The notes beneath the pieces are model-generated. The model made no database searches and had not been told where the DNA came from. It worked only from the letters and a program-made list of their open reading frames with translations. From Coriobacteriia bacterium (GTDB taxonomy: Bacteria > Actinomycetota > Coriobacteriia > Coriobacteriales > Eggerthellaceae), in contig JAUNNF010000004.1 in NCBI GenBank assembly GCA_030537355.1, positions 1 to 64,000 of the forward strand: a DNA stretch of 64,000 nt. The letters are read 5' to 3'. Within the stretch, counting starts at the first letter, position 1. Every line of letters begins with the position of its first letter. Position numbers and translations under genes: made by a program. Shown piece after piece: positions 35,222 to 43,587 of this stretch.

Positions 35222-35778
35222 TCTGACAACCTCTTATATTCTTCATCCAATACATCATACAAATCGACTAAAGCTTTACGTAATTGTCTCCAGAAGCTTC
35301 GGATTGTTATGCCTCTTGCTTCAGCAATTTGAAATCCTGTTGCGTTACTTAAATAATAATCAGACAATACTTCGGCACTAACTCTTGGTATATCTTTTAT
35401 TATTTCCTTAAAATGTTTTACTTCAGCTTCGTAGCGTTCCTTTTTGTAATTTAGATCTTTCTCAGCTTCTATGTATTCAATTACTTTAGCATCCATAGAA
35501 TTTGCATGAGTAGAACCAGTTATCTTTTCAGATAATGAAGGCGAAGAAACATTTTCTGACAATCTAATAACCTTAGCATTTGCTTTTTCATAAGAATCTC
35601 TTACATTAAGTAATCCTTGTAAATAAGCATTGCTACAATTTTTTTTGACATTGTCAGTAAGCTTCTCTTCAGGATCATAATTTTTACAAACAAAATAATA
35701 CTGACATAAATATATATGCTTATCTCTACAATAATCATTATCAAACGATTTACATTTAATGCATGTTTTTCTTGTCAT
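35209..35778 (-). CDS. RinA/ArpU-like late transcriptional regulator
   Basis: This 189-aa protein has a zinc-ribbon-like N-terminus (CIKCKSF, CQYYFVCKNY) followed by a coiled middle and a sigma-region-4/HTH-like C-terminus (TGFQIAEARGITIRSFWRQL). It sits where RinA/ArpU regulators usually lie, between the early genes and the packaging genes, and would activate or antiterminate the late operon. The assignment rests on position and the HTH. Confidence 0.7.
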   Translation of the reverse strand: MTRKTCIKCKSFDNDYCRDKHIYLCQYYFVCKNYDPEEKLTDNVKKNCSNAYLQGLLNVRDSYEKANAKVIRLSENVSSPSLSEKITGSTHANSMDAKVIEYIEAEKDLNYKKERYEAEVKHFKEIIKDIPRVSAEVLSDYYLSNATGFQIAEARGITIRSFWRQLRKALVDLYDVLDEEYKRLSECQE

Positions 35779-35971
35779 TTATATCTCCTTTGTTGTAGCT
35801 GTTTCTTAATATGTTCCCCAACTTAAAAACAGCTAAATTTATTAGGGAATCTGGTTTTTTAACTACTTCGTATTGTCTCTGCCTTTCTTTTAACATTACA
35901 TATACTTCAGTTACTACATTTAATACTTCGTCAAGTTCTCTCTGCTTTCTTGTTAAAGGTGTGCTTATCAT
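35756..35971 (-). CDS. Small phage protein
   Basis: This 71-aa helical protein (TRKQRELDEVLNVVTEVYV) has a GGAGTAAAA ribosome site. It overlaps the regulator gene by 23 nt. The function is unknown. Confidence 0.6.
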   Translation of the reverse strand: MISTPLTRKQRELDEVLNVVTEVYVMLKERQRQYEVVKKPDSLINLAVFKLGNILRNSYNKGDINDKKNMH

Positions 35972-35973
35972 TT

Positions 35974-36075
35974 TTACTCCATTTTTTCTTTTAGCTTATC
36001 AGCTATACTTTTTAGCAATTTGCTGTAATCACGTCTAATACTGACAACAGCATATGTATAACTATTCGATTCCAT
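35974..36075 (-). CDS. 33-aa phage peptide
   Basis: MESNSYTYAVVSIRR... has a strong GGAGGAG ribosome site, and its stop is within 3 nt of the next ATG. The function is unknown. Confidence 0.5.
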   Translation of the reverse strand: MESNSYTYAVVSIRRDYSKLLKSIADKLKEKME

Positions 36076-36439
36076 CAACTCCTCCTTTCTCTTCTTTGAT
36101 AATCTCTGTTGCAAGCGTTTCAATAACACTATCGATATGAGTTATCTGGTTTTCAAGATCATCAATATGCAAGCCATAGCTATCACTAAAATTAGGAAAG
36201 CTGTTTCTCATATCTTCTTTTTCTTTTTCTAATACCTTTATCTGCTCTTTTAAATCCTTTTTAGCTTCTTGTAAACCTGCTATCATTTGATGCTTTGAAG
36301 GTAAAGCTTCTTCTAGATCATTTATGTTTGGTAAGATCACATTTTCACAAACATCTTGTAAAGCTTCTTTTATTCCAGCAACAGATTTTGTAAGTTTGTC
36401 AATTGAATTAGTTAATATTCTTAGTTGTTTTTCTTCCAT
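36062..36439 (-). CDS. Coiled-coil phage protein
   Basis: This protein has about 125 aa from MEEKQLRILTN (AAGGAG ribosome site; a longer frame starts 21 nt upstream). It has a long coiled coil (NSIDKLTKSVAG through KDLKEQIKVLEKEKEDM). It may be a Gam-like or structural-maintenance-type early protein, but no family is certain. Confidence 0.6.
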   Translation of the reverse strand: MEEKQLRILTNSIDKLTKSVAGIKEALQDVCENVILPNINDLEEALPSKHQMIAGLQEAKKDLKEQIKVLEKEKEDMRNSFPNFSDSYGLHIDDLENQITHIDSVIETLATEIIKEEKGGVDGIE

Positions 36440-36650
36440 TATTTTTCTCCTTAATTCCATAAAATAACCGCTTGTTAATTTCGCGAAATGCTATACTTAC
36501 ACATGATGTATGACGATATATTTCAAGTAGATTTACCCTATAATCATCTTTAGCATAACAATGCTTTGCCTTACAATCTGAACAAATCAAGAGATCTATT
36601 TCAATGTATTCTTCTCTTATCTTGCAAATTTTGCTCTCTTTTAACTTCAT
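36408..36650 (-). CDS. Small zinc-ribbon-like protein
   Basis: This 80-aa protein has CSDCKAKHC suggesting a metal site. It overlaps the genes on both sides. The function is unknown. Confidence 0.55.
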   Translation of the reverse strand: MKLKESKICKIREEYIEIDLLICSDCKAKHCYAKDDYRVNLLEIYRHTSCVSIAFREINKRLFYGIKEKNNGRKTTKNIN

Positions 36651-37177
36651 TTGTTCTCCTTATAGTTTTTGCAATATTCACAATCATTCAACCATCCCAT
36701 ATATTCTTTTACGCACTCAATAGCTGCAGATGCGCCATAACAGATATAAGCTTCATAACCTTTTGTGTTAAGCTTTTTAATCCATTTTTTCTGGTCCTCG
36801 CTAACAATAGATTTTGATTTATTGCAACGTTTCATTTCAATAAAAATCCCTGCAAAACCTTGTTTTTGTAATTTTTCATAGCGTTTTGACATGTTGCTGG
36901 AATTATTAATTCGTATTGCATGCTTAATAGCATCCAATCCAAAATCCATAACTCGCCTTGCCTGTGGTTCACATATGAACAAATCAGGAACACCACGCTT
37001 AACACCAATGTACGGCGCGTTCTTTGATGGCCTCATTAATTGGTTAGGAATTGCAAAATAAGTTACATTATGCTTATCCAACCATCTACAGAATAATTGC
37101 TGCTCGTACGCCTCTTTATAATTCGGAGAAACACGCTGTTTAGGATCAGATTTTTTTGTTGCTTTTACATTGACCAT
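36647..37177 (-). CDS. VRR-NUC domain nuclease
   Basis: This 176-aa protein has the VRR-NUC pattern: AYEQQLFCRWL, IPNQLMRPSKNAPYIG, VPDLFICEPQA (catalytic D) and IFIEMKRCNKS (E-x-K), then YICYGASAAIECV. VRR-NUC proteins are structure-specific or Holliday-junction nucleases. The small Cys-rich ORF precedes it with an overlapping start. Confidence 0.85.
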   Translation of the reverse strand: MVNVKATKKSDPKQRVSPNYKEAYEQQLFCRWLDKHNVTYFAIPNQLMRPSKNAPYIGVKRGVPDLFICEPQARRVMDFGLDAIKHAIRINNSSNMSKRYEKLQKQGFAGIFIEMKRCNKSKSIVSEDQKKWIKKLNTKGYEAYICYGASAAIECVKEYMGWLNDCEYCKNYKENK

Positions 37178-37329
37178 TACCTAACCCCTTCCTTTTTGTC
37201 AAAATCTTTACATGCAAGCGTTTTGATATAGCGTTCTTTATGGTCTATTTCGCATATTCCATGCATTGCATATTTATACGTGATCTTTAAGTGGCAACAT
37301 TTTTTACAACATTTATATTCTTTAGGCAT
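37177..37329 (-). CDS. Small Cys-rich protein
   Basis: This 50-aa protein (MPKEYKCCKKCCHLKITYKY) has four clustered cysteines likely to bind zinc. AAGGAGCTCT precedes the ATG, and its stop overlaps the VRR-NUC start. Confidence 0.6.
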   Translation of the reverse strand: MPKEYKCCKKCCHLKITYKYAMHGICEIDHKERYIKTLACKDFDKKEGVR

Positions 37330-37793
37330 TAGAGCTCCTTTCCATAGCGTAGAAACGAATGCATAATCTGATTTTCAATTAGCTTATAAACGATTAATTG
37401 GCCTTTATACAGCTCAGGATTTTTCCTAACACTATCTGATGGTGTTTTACTGCTTAATTCTTCTGACAACAATTCTATTTGTCCTTGACAATACTTATGT
37501 AAATTTCTGACTTCTCCCCAAACCTCGTTGATCTCTCTAGTATGCCTTCTATGCTCTACGTCATACTTGTTATGACAACGCTGGCATAAAGCTCTTAAAT
37601 TTTCTGGGTCACAATTTTCTGGAACATGGTCAAGATGAGCAATAGTTAATACAACTTTACTACCCCATGAATTAATAGAATGATTTTCTATACCGCAAAA
37701 CTCGCATTTATTACCTGCGCGCTCTAAAATATCTGCCCTAATTTGCTTCCAATTTTTAGGATATCTATGTCTGTTTTCTTTAAGAATTGGCAT
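37329..37793 (-). CDS. HNH endonuclease (early region)
   Basis: This protein has about 154 aa from MPILKENRHRYPKNW; a longer frame would overlap the preceding gene heavily. It has CEFCG zinc pairs, HLDHVPENCD and CQRCHNKYDVEHR (HNH core). It is likely a homing-type or repair nuclease. Confidence 0.82.
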   Translation of the reverse strand: MPILKENRHRYPKNWKQIRADILERAGNKCEFCGIENHSINSWGSKVVLTIAHLDHVPENCDPENLRALCQRCHNKYDVEHRRHTREINEVWGEVRNLHKYCQGQIELLSEELSSKTPSDSVRKNPELYKGQLIVYKLIENQIMHSFLRYGKEL

Positions 37794-38094
37794 TAGAACA
37801 CCCCACTGGACAATCGATATCAAACCCAAATTTATATACAATTGAATGGATGTCTGCCTCAGGCAATTCAGCTCCAAATCTCTGCATTGCAACACTAATT
37901 ACCTGAAATAAGATAAAAGAGACACCGTATTCAACTTTAGGACAAGCCTCATCAATCTTTTTACGTGTTTTATTAATATGGTCTAAAGCTTCGTTTAATA
38001 TTTCCTTATCTTCTACATAAAAACCATTTTTCCAATAGCTTCTGCAGTCTTCGATAAGTTGATCTAGCAAGTGAAGCGGAATACTAACTTTCAT
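37780..38094 (-). CDS. Unknown phage protein
   Basis: This 104-aa mainly helical protein has cysteines near its end (DIDCPVGCSNANS). It overlaps the HNH gene by 14 nt. The family is not recognised. Confidence 0.5.
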   Translation of the reverse strand: MKVSIPLHLLDQLIEDCRSYWKNGFYVEDKEILNEALDHINKTRKKIDEACPKVEYGVSFILFQVISVAMQRFGAELPEADIHSIVYKFGFDIDCPVGCSNANS

Positions 38095-38495
38095 TATTCC
38101 ACCTCAATTCCTGCTTGTTGGAGCTTATTTCTAATTCTATTTCTTATTGCGTGAGAACTTTGTATGTATGCGCCCCAACTAATATATTGCTCATAATCTC
38201 CATCTTTGTTATCTCTATAATCATTTCTTTTAGCAGAATATTTTTCTATATCTTTTTTTAATTCTTCGTATATCTCTTTCACAACCTCCCATCCGTCAGG
38301 TATATCGGCTTGTTGTTGAAAGTGTTGTTTAAGTTTCTTTTTGCACAGCTCTTTATCTATTGGACTACATACATCATTTGAATTTTCACAGCCACAATCT
38401 CTATTCCATATCGGACAATGATTTGCGCAATCACTTTCAAATGTATCCCAATAAATACAATCTAATAAACAATCAAATGCTGTTTTCTTACTCAT
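38094..38495 (-). CDS. Paralogous early protein A
   Basis: This 133-aa protein has an N-terminal Cys-rich region (CIYWDTFESDCANHC) and a C-terminal DIPDGWEVVKEIYEELKK motif ending AGIEVE. The motif and ending recur in the nearby genes at 38848 and 39312, pointing to a duplicated family. The function is unknown. Confidence 0.55.
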   Translation of the reverse strand: MSKKTAFDCLLDCIYWDTFESDCANHCPIWNRDCGCENSNDVCSPIDKELCKKKLKQHFQQQADIPDGWEVVKEIYEELKKDIEKYSAKRNDYRDNKDGDYEQYISWGAYIQSSHAIRNRIRNKLQQAGIEVE

Positions 38496-38843
38496 TTAAT
38501 CCTCCACCTTCAATTCTCTACATGTCTTTTTATATCTTGGATAAATCCTTGCCATCCAATCGATTGTTGTTTCATCATGACCGTGATCGTTGTATCTCAA
38601 ATCATCACCAAGGCCACATTCAAACATATAAGCATGTAACAATTCGTGCCTCATGACTTGGTTGTATAGCTTTCTTGGATTTAAAATATCTGCAGGTTCA
38701 TAATTGTAGATAATGATTTTTCTAGCTGTTTCAAACGTTTGTCCTAATGCATAATCTTTGTCTGTTTCCTCTGTTTCGATAATGGTCCAAGTTTTGCCCA
38801 TTATTTCTGTTGTAATTTCTTTTTTAAATAAGTCTTGATTCAT
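38496..38843 (-). CDS. HEXXH zinc metallopeptidase-like protein
   Basis: This 115-aa protein has H66-E67-L-L-H70 in VMRHELLHAYMFE, with a possible third ligand in HDETTIDWMARIY. It looks like a minimal ImmA-like or mini-metalloprotease. In ICEs, ImmA cleaves the repressor; a similar role here is possible but unproven. Confidence 0.6.
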   Translation of the reverse strand: MNQDLFKKEITTEIMGKTWTIIETEETDKDYALGQTFETARKIIIYNYEPADILNPRKLYNQVMRHELLHAYMFECGLGDDLRYNDHGHDETTIDWMARIYPRYKKTCRELKVED

Positions 38844-38847
38844 TACT

Positions 38848-39312
38848 TCACCTCATTTTTTCTCTCAGCCCCGCAATATTTGCTTTTTGAATTTTTTCTT
38901 TAACTTTGTCAACTACTTGAGACAACCCTAAGCATTTACCCCAGTAATAATTTTTAGCATCCTCCCAAGTGCCTTGATAATCGTCAGGAACAACATGCGA
39001 GATTTCTGCTTCTATGGCCTTGTTATGACTTTCGTTTGATAAAATTTTTAAATCTTCTAATATCTCTTTTACAACTCCCCATCCACTTGTTATATCTGTG
39101 GGATTGTCTTCAACGTATTTTTTTAATTCATTTCTGTATTGTTCTGGAACATAAATCAGCATTGAACCACTTTTGAGCCAAACCAAAAGACCACCAGGAA
39201 CGTAAGGCACACTAAACATATTCTCTGCAGGTCGCATATCAATATATTTACAATCAACTTCTTTTTTAAAATGCTTAATCACGTCTCCCCATGTTTTTAT
39301 TTTTTTGCCCAT
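38848..39312 (-). CDS. Paralogous early protein B
   Basis: This 154-aa protein contains DITSGWGVVKEILEDLKI, closely resembling the motif of the protein at 38094. It is charged and helical, without a catalytic motif. Confidence 0.55.
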   Translation of the reverse strand: MGKKIKTWGDVIKHFKKEVDCKYIDMRPAENMFSVPYVPGGLLVWLKSGSMLIYVPEQYRNELKKYVEDNPTDITSGWGVVKEILEDLKILSNESHNKAIEAEISHVVPDDYQGTWEDAKNYYWGKCLGLSQVVDKVKEKIQKANIAGLREKMR

Positions 39313-39569
39313 TACTCAACCTCAATTCCATTTTTAATTAATAGATGTTTTATAAAATCCCAACTAGATTGCTTTTTGTCACCGTTATTTTCAATCCAAT
39401 CTTTAAGCTGATTTAAAATATTCATGCCCTCAGGAATAGTTGCTTCGTTTTTGAAAAATTCTTCCCAAAAATCAGGAGTTTGTCTTTCGTCTCGATATAA
39501 ATAGTATCGAGAGATTTCTTCACAAGCCAAACGCAAAGCCGTTTTTTTAATTTTCTTTCTTCTACTCAT
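39312..39569 (-). CDS. Paralogous early protein C
   Basis: This 85-aa protein has ATIPEGMNILNQLKDWIE and ends NGIEVE, matching the theme of its neighbours. The function is unknown. Confidence 0.55.
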   Translation of the reverse strand: MSRRKKIKKTALRLACEEISRYYLYRDERQTPDFWEEFFKNEATIPEGMNILNQLKDWIENNGDKKQSSWDFIKHLLIKNGIEVE

Positions 39570-39794
39570 TTATTCCTCCTCACAAACAATATCTGTTGTA
39601 TCTAGATCGTGTAATATTTCTGTAATCGTCTTTCTCATCTCTTGAAGCTCATAAATAGCATTATTTAGTTTTTCGTAATCTGTAAGACTTTTAGCACTAC
39701 AAGCCATAAGACCTGGCTGTTTTTTCATTTCACAATCACTATCTTTGTATTTACAATTTGAGCATATATACGGTGTTTCTTCTACACTACACAT
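39570..39794 (-). CDS. Small Cys-rich early protein
   Basis: This protein has about 74 aa from MCSVEETPYICSNC (GAGGTATCTC ribosome site); a longer frame starts inside the upstream gene. CSNCKYKDSDC suggests a zinc site. Confidence 0.55.
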   Translation of the reverse strand: MCSVEETPYICSNCKYKDSDCEMKKQPGLMACSAKSLTDYEKLNNAIYELQEMRKTITEILHDLDTTDIVCEEE

Positions 39795-40098
39795 GAGATA
39801 CCTCAATTCCGTTCTCAATAGCAAACTCAATCTCTTTGTTCATGCCTTCTGATTGTTTATTAGTACATACAAATAAGATGTCGCAGCGTTTAAGAATTTC
39901 TAGATCCGCTTCCAACGCCCAATCTCTTTGAGCTTTGATGCGATCGTCTAAAAAAGGAAACATAAAATGAGGCACAATAGGAACATAACCTTTGTTAGCA
40001 ATTTTTTTAGCGTAGTCATAGCAAAACGCAATGTGCTGATCTATTGCATGTTCCTTATCTGGTCTAAGCGGAGCACATACATAAGCTAATTTATTCAT
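39787..40098 (-). CDS. DUF4406/nucleoside deoxyribosyltransferase-like protein
   Basis: This 103-aa protein has KLAYVCAPLRPDKEHA and SEGMNKEIEFAIENG, which match DUF4406, related to nucleoside 2-deoxyribosyltransferases. It may alter nucleotide pools during infection. GGTGG precedes the ATG. Confidence 0.78.
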   Translation of the reverse strand: MNKLAYVCAPLRPDKEHAIDQHIAFCYDYAKKIANKGYVPIVPHFMFPFLDDRIKAQRDWALEADLEILKRCDILFVCTNKQSEGMNKEIEFAIENGIEVSHV

Positions 40099-40301
40099 TG
40101 CAAACCACCCAACCCAATACTATCGTGCAATACATACTCATTTTTAAGCTTATGCATGCAATCAAAAGGTGTCTTTGCTGCTGTAGATCCTGTATGGTAA
40201 TAACAAAAACATCCGTCTTCGCACACCTTTTTAACTTTTCCTATCTCGTAAGAATCACCATTTTTGTAGATAAAATATTCTCCTTCTCTAAACTTATTCA
40301 T
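40095..40301 (-). CDS. Small phage protein
   Basis: This protein has about 68 aa from MNKFREGEYFIYKNG (AAGGTGATATTT ribosome site). Its small beta-barrel look and Cys pairs (EDGCFCYYHTG) are visible. It overlaps the next gene by a few bases. The function is unknown. Confidence 0.55.
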   Translation of the reverse strand: MNKFREGEYFIYKNGDSYEIGKVKKVCEDGCFCYYHTGSTAAKTPFDCMHKLKNEYVLHDSIGLGGLQ

Positions 40302-40737
40302 AAATATCACCTTCTTTATACAAACAGTCAACCATTGACTTGAGATCAAATATGCAATCATTTAAACTATGTAAACTTTTTGTTTCGAACATATCAGGCA
40401 TTAACATACATTGAAAATAATCACCTCTCTGCTCCATAATTTTTTCAAACTGTTCTTTTCCTAAATATTCTTCACCAGCTAACATATCAGGAACATCCCA
40501 ACAGTGATTACAATCAAAACCGATAACAAACTTTTCTGAAGGAGCATTTATAACGTTAAATCCCCACCCTTCAAAAGTAACACCACCATTACATTTGAAA
40601 TCGTCCATTGCTTCTTGACTAGGTTTATGATCTAATACCACATAACCACATCTGTAAAAATAATCCTTATCAAATACAATCACGCATCTAACGTCTCTGT
40701 ATTTAAAATCTTTTTCAATCATTTTCCCTAATAACAT
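40294..40737 (-). CDS. Unknown phage protein
   Basis: This protein has about 147 aa from MLLGKMIEKDFKYRD (GGTGGTAAGC upstream). WGFNVINAPSEKFVIGFDCNH suggests an enzyme-like core, but no family is recognised. Confidence 0.55.
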   Translation of the reverse strand: MLLGKMIEKDFKYRDVRCVIVFDKDYFYRCGYVVLDHKPSQEAMDDFKCNGGVTFEGWGFNVINAPSEKFVIGFDCNHCWDVPDMLAGEEYLGKEQFEKIMEQRGDYFQCMLMPDMFETKSLHSLNDCIFDLKSMVDCLYKEGDIYE

Positions 40738-40739
40738 GC

Positions 40740-41021
40740 TTACCACCCCACATAGATATCAACAACGCCTGGGCTCTCGCAGTGATCATAAACGCGCCCA
40801 TAGCATCCATCAGAAATTTCAATAACAGTTCCAATTTCTGCAGTCAATGTATAAGCAACAACAAAATAGCCTTCAGAATCACGCCAAAAACCTTTATCGT
40901 CTAAATGCCACTCACTTAATCGATAATGAGGCAATACATTTGAGCTGTAATACTTATGAGCTAATCCTCCAAAGTAATAACAGCCAATACTCGAAGAAAT
41001 AGGCGGATAAAACACCGTCAT
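40740..41021 (-). CDS. Unknown phage protein
   Basis: This 93-aa, aromatic-rich protein (HYRLSEWHLDDKGFWRDSEG) overlaps the upstream gene's 3' end by 68 nt, a rather large overlap. The function is unknown. Confidence 0.5.
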   Translation of the reverse strand: MTVFYPPISSSIGCYYFGGLAHKYYSSNVLPHYRLSEWHLDDKGFWRDSEGYFVVAYTLTAEIGTVIEISDGCYGRVYDHCESPGVVDIYVGW

Positions 41022-41271
41022 TAATAAGCTTTAATTTTGACTGCTCTATTTGTCTTTGTTCTTCAGCTTCTAGGCGTTCTTGCTCAGCTTGATAATTATT
41101 CCAATAATCAATCTCTTGCTGAGTGGCGATGTGATCATGTGGAAGTGTCCTAAATTGATCGTCAGCATCATTTACTGGCGGATGACCTTCAATTAAAACT
41201 AATACGATATTAGCTACAAGTGAAACAATAATAACAGTCAATACAATAATTACTTTATCTTCAAATTTCAT
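40954..41271 (-). CDS. Phage membrane protein
   Basis: This 105-aa protein has one N-terminal transmembrane helix (VIIVLTVIIVSLVANIVLVL) followed by a coiled-coil-like Q/E-rich part. It may be an anchored regulator or a host-takeover factor. Confidence 0.55.
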   Translation of the reverse strand: MKFEDKVIIVLTVIIVSLVANIVLVLIEGHPPVNDADDQFRTLPHDHIATQQEIDYWNNYQAEQERLEAEEQRQIEQSKLKLINDGVLSAYFFEYWLLLLWRISS

Positions 41272-41531
41272 CGTTGATCACCACCAAATTCATCTTCATA
41301 CCAAGCAACTAATTCTTCTTCGCATTCTTCAGGAAGTTCATTTTCCGCATATGCTTGGCATACTTCTTTTTTTTCGCAATCATGACAAAAATCGTCCTTG
41401 TATTTCAAAGCGTTCCACCTTATTTCTTCATATTGTTCTATACAGGCATCACGTCTAGCATCTTCTTCATATTCGCGAAGACGATCTTGTTCTAATTCTT
41501 CTATTTCGCTATGTGTTAAAGTTCTAACCAT
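41268..41531 (-). CDS. Small Cys-containing phage protein
   Basis: This 87-aa acidic protein has CHDCEKKEVC. It overlaps the next gene by 4 nt. The function is unknown. Confidence 0.55.
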   Translation of the reverse strand: MVRTLTHSEIEELEQDRLREYEEDARRDACIEQYEEIRWNALKYKDDFCHDCEKKEVCQAYAENELPEECEEELVAWYEDEFGGDQR

Positions 41532-41533
41532 AA

Positions 41534-41698
41534 TTACCTCACAGACAATAAAAATAAGATCGTCATTCCGATTACGATTAAAGAGATCATTCCGACATTA
41601 ATAAGCTTGTTATGAAATACGTGCTTATTGTACTTTTCTCTCATTTTTTGAGTTGTTTTAGTATTTTCATGAACTGTTTTTAGATATCTTTCTATCAT
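41534..41698 (-). CDS. Small membrane protein
   Basis: This 54-aa protein has a charged N-terminus followed by one hydrophobic helix (INVGMISLIVIGMTILFLL). Its start overlaps the DnaC-like stop by 4 nt. The function is unknown. Confidence 0.55.
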   Translation of the reverse strand: MIERYLKTVHENTKTTQKMREKYNKHVFHNKLINVGMISLIVIGMTILFLLSVR

Positions 41699-42441
41699 TG
41701 TTTAGCCTCCTCGTGCTTTTCTACAAATACCTTGTCAAAGCCATTTAAAGTCTTAATAATTGCTTCTGACATTTGTTTGTTAGCTCTACTCATTAGATAA
41801 CCGTAGAATTCTTTAATACTTAGATTTGTTGTGATTATTGTGTGTTTTGTGGCAGCACTTCTTGCTCTTATCAGACTGATAAAATGCTGAAGCTTAAAGC
41901 TGTGTAAGTCATATAGCGAAACATTATCGATAACTAATACATCGTATGCTTGCAATGTTGATATAAACGCACCCGCTTGGCTTGTATCACTCATTTTGTT
42001 AAAAAATTCGCCAAACTCAAGATATTTAGCAGTCTTATTTGTGCGCTTAATAACACTATTGATTACAGAACATGCTGTATATGTCTTACTTGTTTCATCA
42101 CCACCAATGATAAGTAAGCCTAATGTGCTATGTTCCCTATCATAATTACATATTGTATTAGCAAAAGCTTTAATGTTGCTTTGCATATCATTTACATTAG
42201 CTTCACGCCATATGCCAGCAGGAACACCTGCAATCTTTTGTCTTACTGCATAATCTTTAAATGAGATTTTTTTCTTTTTGTCTAGATCACTGCTTGTAGT
42301 AAATCCTGCCATATGTGCAAGCTCGATAACTTCTTCCTTGGAAAGTCTATCGTCCAACCAAAGCTTATCGAAGTCTGAAGAACAAGGGTGTGGATAAGTA
42401 TAACCATCAAGAATTTTTTGTAATTCTTCTTTACTTTTCAC
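41695..42441 (-). CDS. DnaC/IstB-like helicase loader
   Basis: This protein has about 248 aa from a GTG start (GAGGGAAG upstream), just inside the initiator gene; a longer frame reads through the initiator. AAA+ patterns include LLIIGGDETSKT at 110-120, where the usual GxGK is GxSK, and YDVLVIDN (Walker B with D-N instead of D-D/E). It follows the replication initiator, as helicase loaders do. The degenerate P-loop may reduce ATP binding. Confidence 0.78.
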   Translation of the reverse strand: MKSKEELQKILDGYTYPHPCSSDFDKLWLDDRLSKEEVIELAHMAGFTTSSDLDKKKKISFKDYAVRQKIAGVPAGIWREANVNDMQSNIKAFANTICNYDREHSTLGLLIIGGDETSKTYTACSVINSVIKRTNKTAKYLEFGEFFNKMSDTSQAGAFISTLQAYDVLVIDNVSLYDLHSFKLQHFISLIRARSAATKHTIITTNLSIKEFYGYLMSRANKQMSEAIIKTLNGFDKVFVEKHEEAKQ

Positions 42442-42949
42442 TTTTTCTTCCCTCTCTCTTTGTTTTAAGTGTGGATGAATTGTGGAAATCTTCAGGTTGA
42501 TTAGAAATCTGATTACCTTGTGATAGTGTTCTTGTATTAGTCTTACTTGTTTTATTACTGTCGCATTTATGCAATACTGCATTTGCATTTTTGCAATACT
42601 CTTGTTGCACATTTGCAATACTTTTTTCTTTTATATTGCATTTTTGCAATACTTTTTCCACATTATCCACAATGTAAATTTTGTTTTTTAAATGCTTATT
42701 ATTCTTCCGCGATCTTTTTACTTTGATATATCCATATTGCTCTAATTGTTTGATACAACGTGATATAGTTGCATGATTAACTGAATACCATTGAGAAAGC
42801 GTAGTGTTTCCAACGTAACAATAACCTTGTTCATTATTAGCAAGCAACAGGAACTCGGTATAGATCAAACGCGCTAAAGGCGTTAGCCTGCTATCATAAC
42901 GAATTAAATTAGGACATATCGTAAAATATGTAGGTCGAGAATTAGTCAT
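42431..42949 (-). CDS. Phage replication initiator (HTH_36-like)
   Basis: This 172-aa protein has an N-terminal winged-helix domain (PLARLIYTEFLLLANNEQ, NHATISRCIKQLEQYGYI), characteristic of phage replisome organisers. The C-terminal third is Lys/Asn-rich and contains the iteron array in its DNA. It should bind the origin and recruit the downstream DnaC-like loader. Confidence 0.78.
   Translation of the reverse strand: MTNSRPTYFTICPNLIRYDSRLTPLARLIYTEFLLLANNEQGYCYVGNTTLSQWYSVNHATISRCIKQLEQYGYIKVKRSRKNNKHLKNKIYIVDNVEKVLQKCNIKEKSIANVQQEYCKNANAVLHKCDSNKTSKTNTRTLSQGNQISNQPEDFHNSSTLKTKREGRKSEK
42563..42653. repeat. Iteron array: replication origin candidate
   Basis: Four 16-bp repeats of the form GCATTTTTGCAATACT occur at 42563, 42585, 42607 and 42638. 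They share TGCAATACT, with intervals of 22, 22 and 31 bp (about 2, 2 and 3 helical turns). They lie inside the initiator gene, as in many Gram-positive phage origins. Confidence 0.8.
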
Positions 42950-43575
42950 TAAAACGTTTTAGACCTACTTGCTTTTACTGCTTCCACGTTAAACAATGTT
43001 CCGTCTGGTTTATAAACACCATCTGTTTTGTGAGTAGCATTTCCATTGATCTGTGCGCGGTATTGATAAGCATTACCAATTTTTCCAAGAGAAGTAAAAG
43101 TTATATTCTTCCCAATTGCTTCGTATACTTCTTCTGCCATTGGATTAATAGCTTTTAAAGCTTTTACAAGTGCTTTTTTACCATTACCCCAAACATTAAA
43201 GGCAAACTTTCTTTCTCGTTCGTCTTCATCAATAAGCGTAAGCAGAAACTCTAATTTTGGTTCCCCTTTATCTGTGTATTCGATTAACTTAGTTTCCATA
43301 TTTTTTAAATATCTATAATCAATTCGAACACAATCCCCTGTTAAAGGACGGTTAGGATCCTTATCCCACCATGTATCAGTTGTAGAAGCCATATTTAACA
43401 GATCAAGATCACTTGGCGCATTTTTTACAACCTCTTCCTGTTGTTTATTTGATGGTTGTTCGTTTGTTGTTTTTTGAGGTGTTTTTACCTCTTCTTCTGT
43501 TTTTTGTCTATTTACAGCTGCTTGAGCTTGCATAAAACCTTCTTGTGCTTGCTGTTGTGCTTGTTGCATATCCAT
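42949..43575 (-). CDS. Possible ssDNA-binding phage protein
   Basis: This 208-aa protein has a Q-rich N-terminus followed by a beta-rich part (FLLTLIDEDERERKFAFNVWG) that could be an OB-fold. Its position right before the initiator suits an SSB- or replication-accessory role. No firm family. Confidence 0.55.
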   Translation of the reverse strand: MDMQQAQQQAQEGFMQAQAAVNRQKTEEEVKTPQKTTNEQPSNKQQEEVVKNAPSDLDLLNMASTTDTWWDKDPNRPLTGDCVRIDYRYLKNMETKLIEYTDKGEPKLEFLLTLIDEDERERKFAFNVWGNGKKALVKALKAINPMAEEVYEAIGKNITFTSLGKIGNAYQYRAQINGNATHKTDGVYKPDGTLFNVEAVKASRSKTF

Positions 43576-43587
43576 AAAAATTCCTCC

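Noticed and set aside
38848-39312. Toxin-antitoxin pair with the neighbouring small gene
   Set aside because: The proteins share a duplicated motif and show no toxin fold or antitoxin DNA-binding domain.
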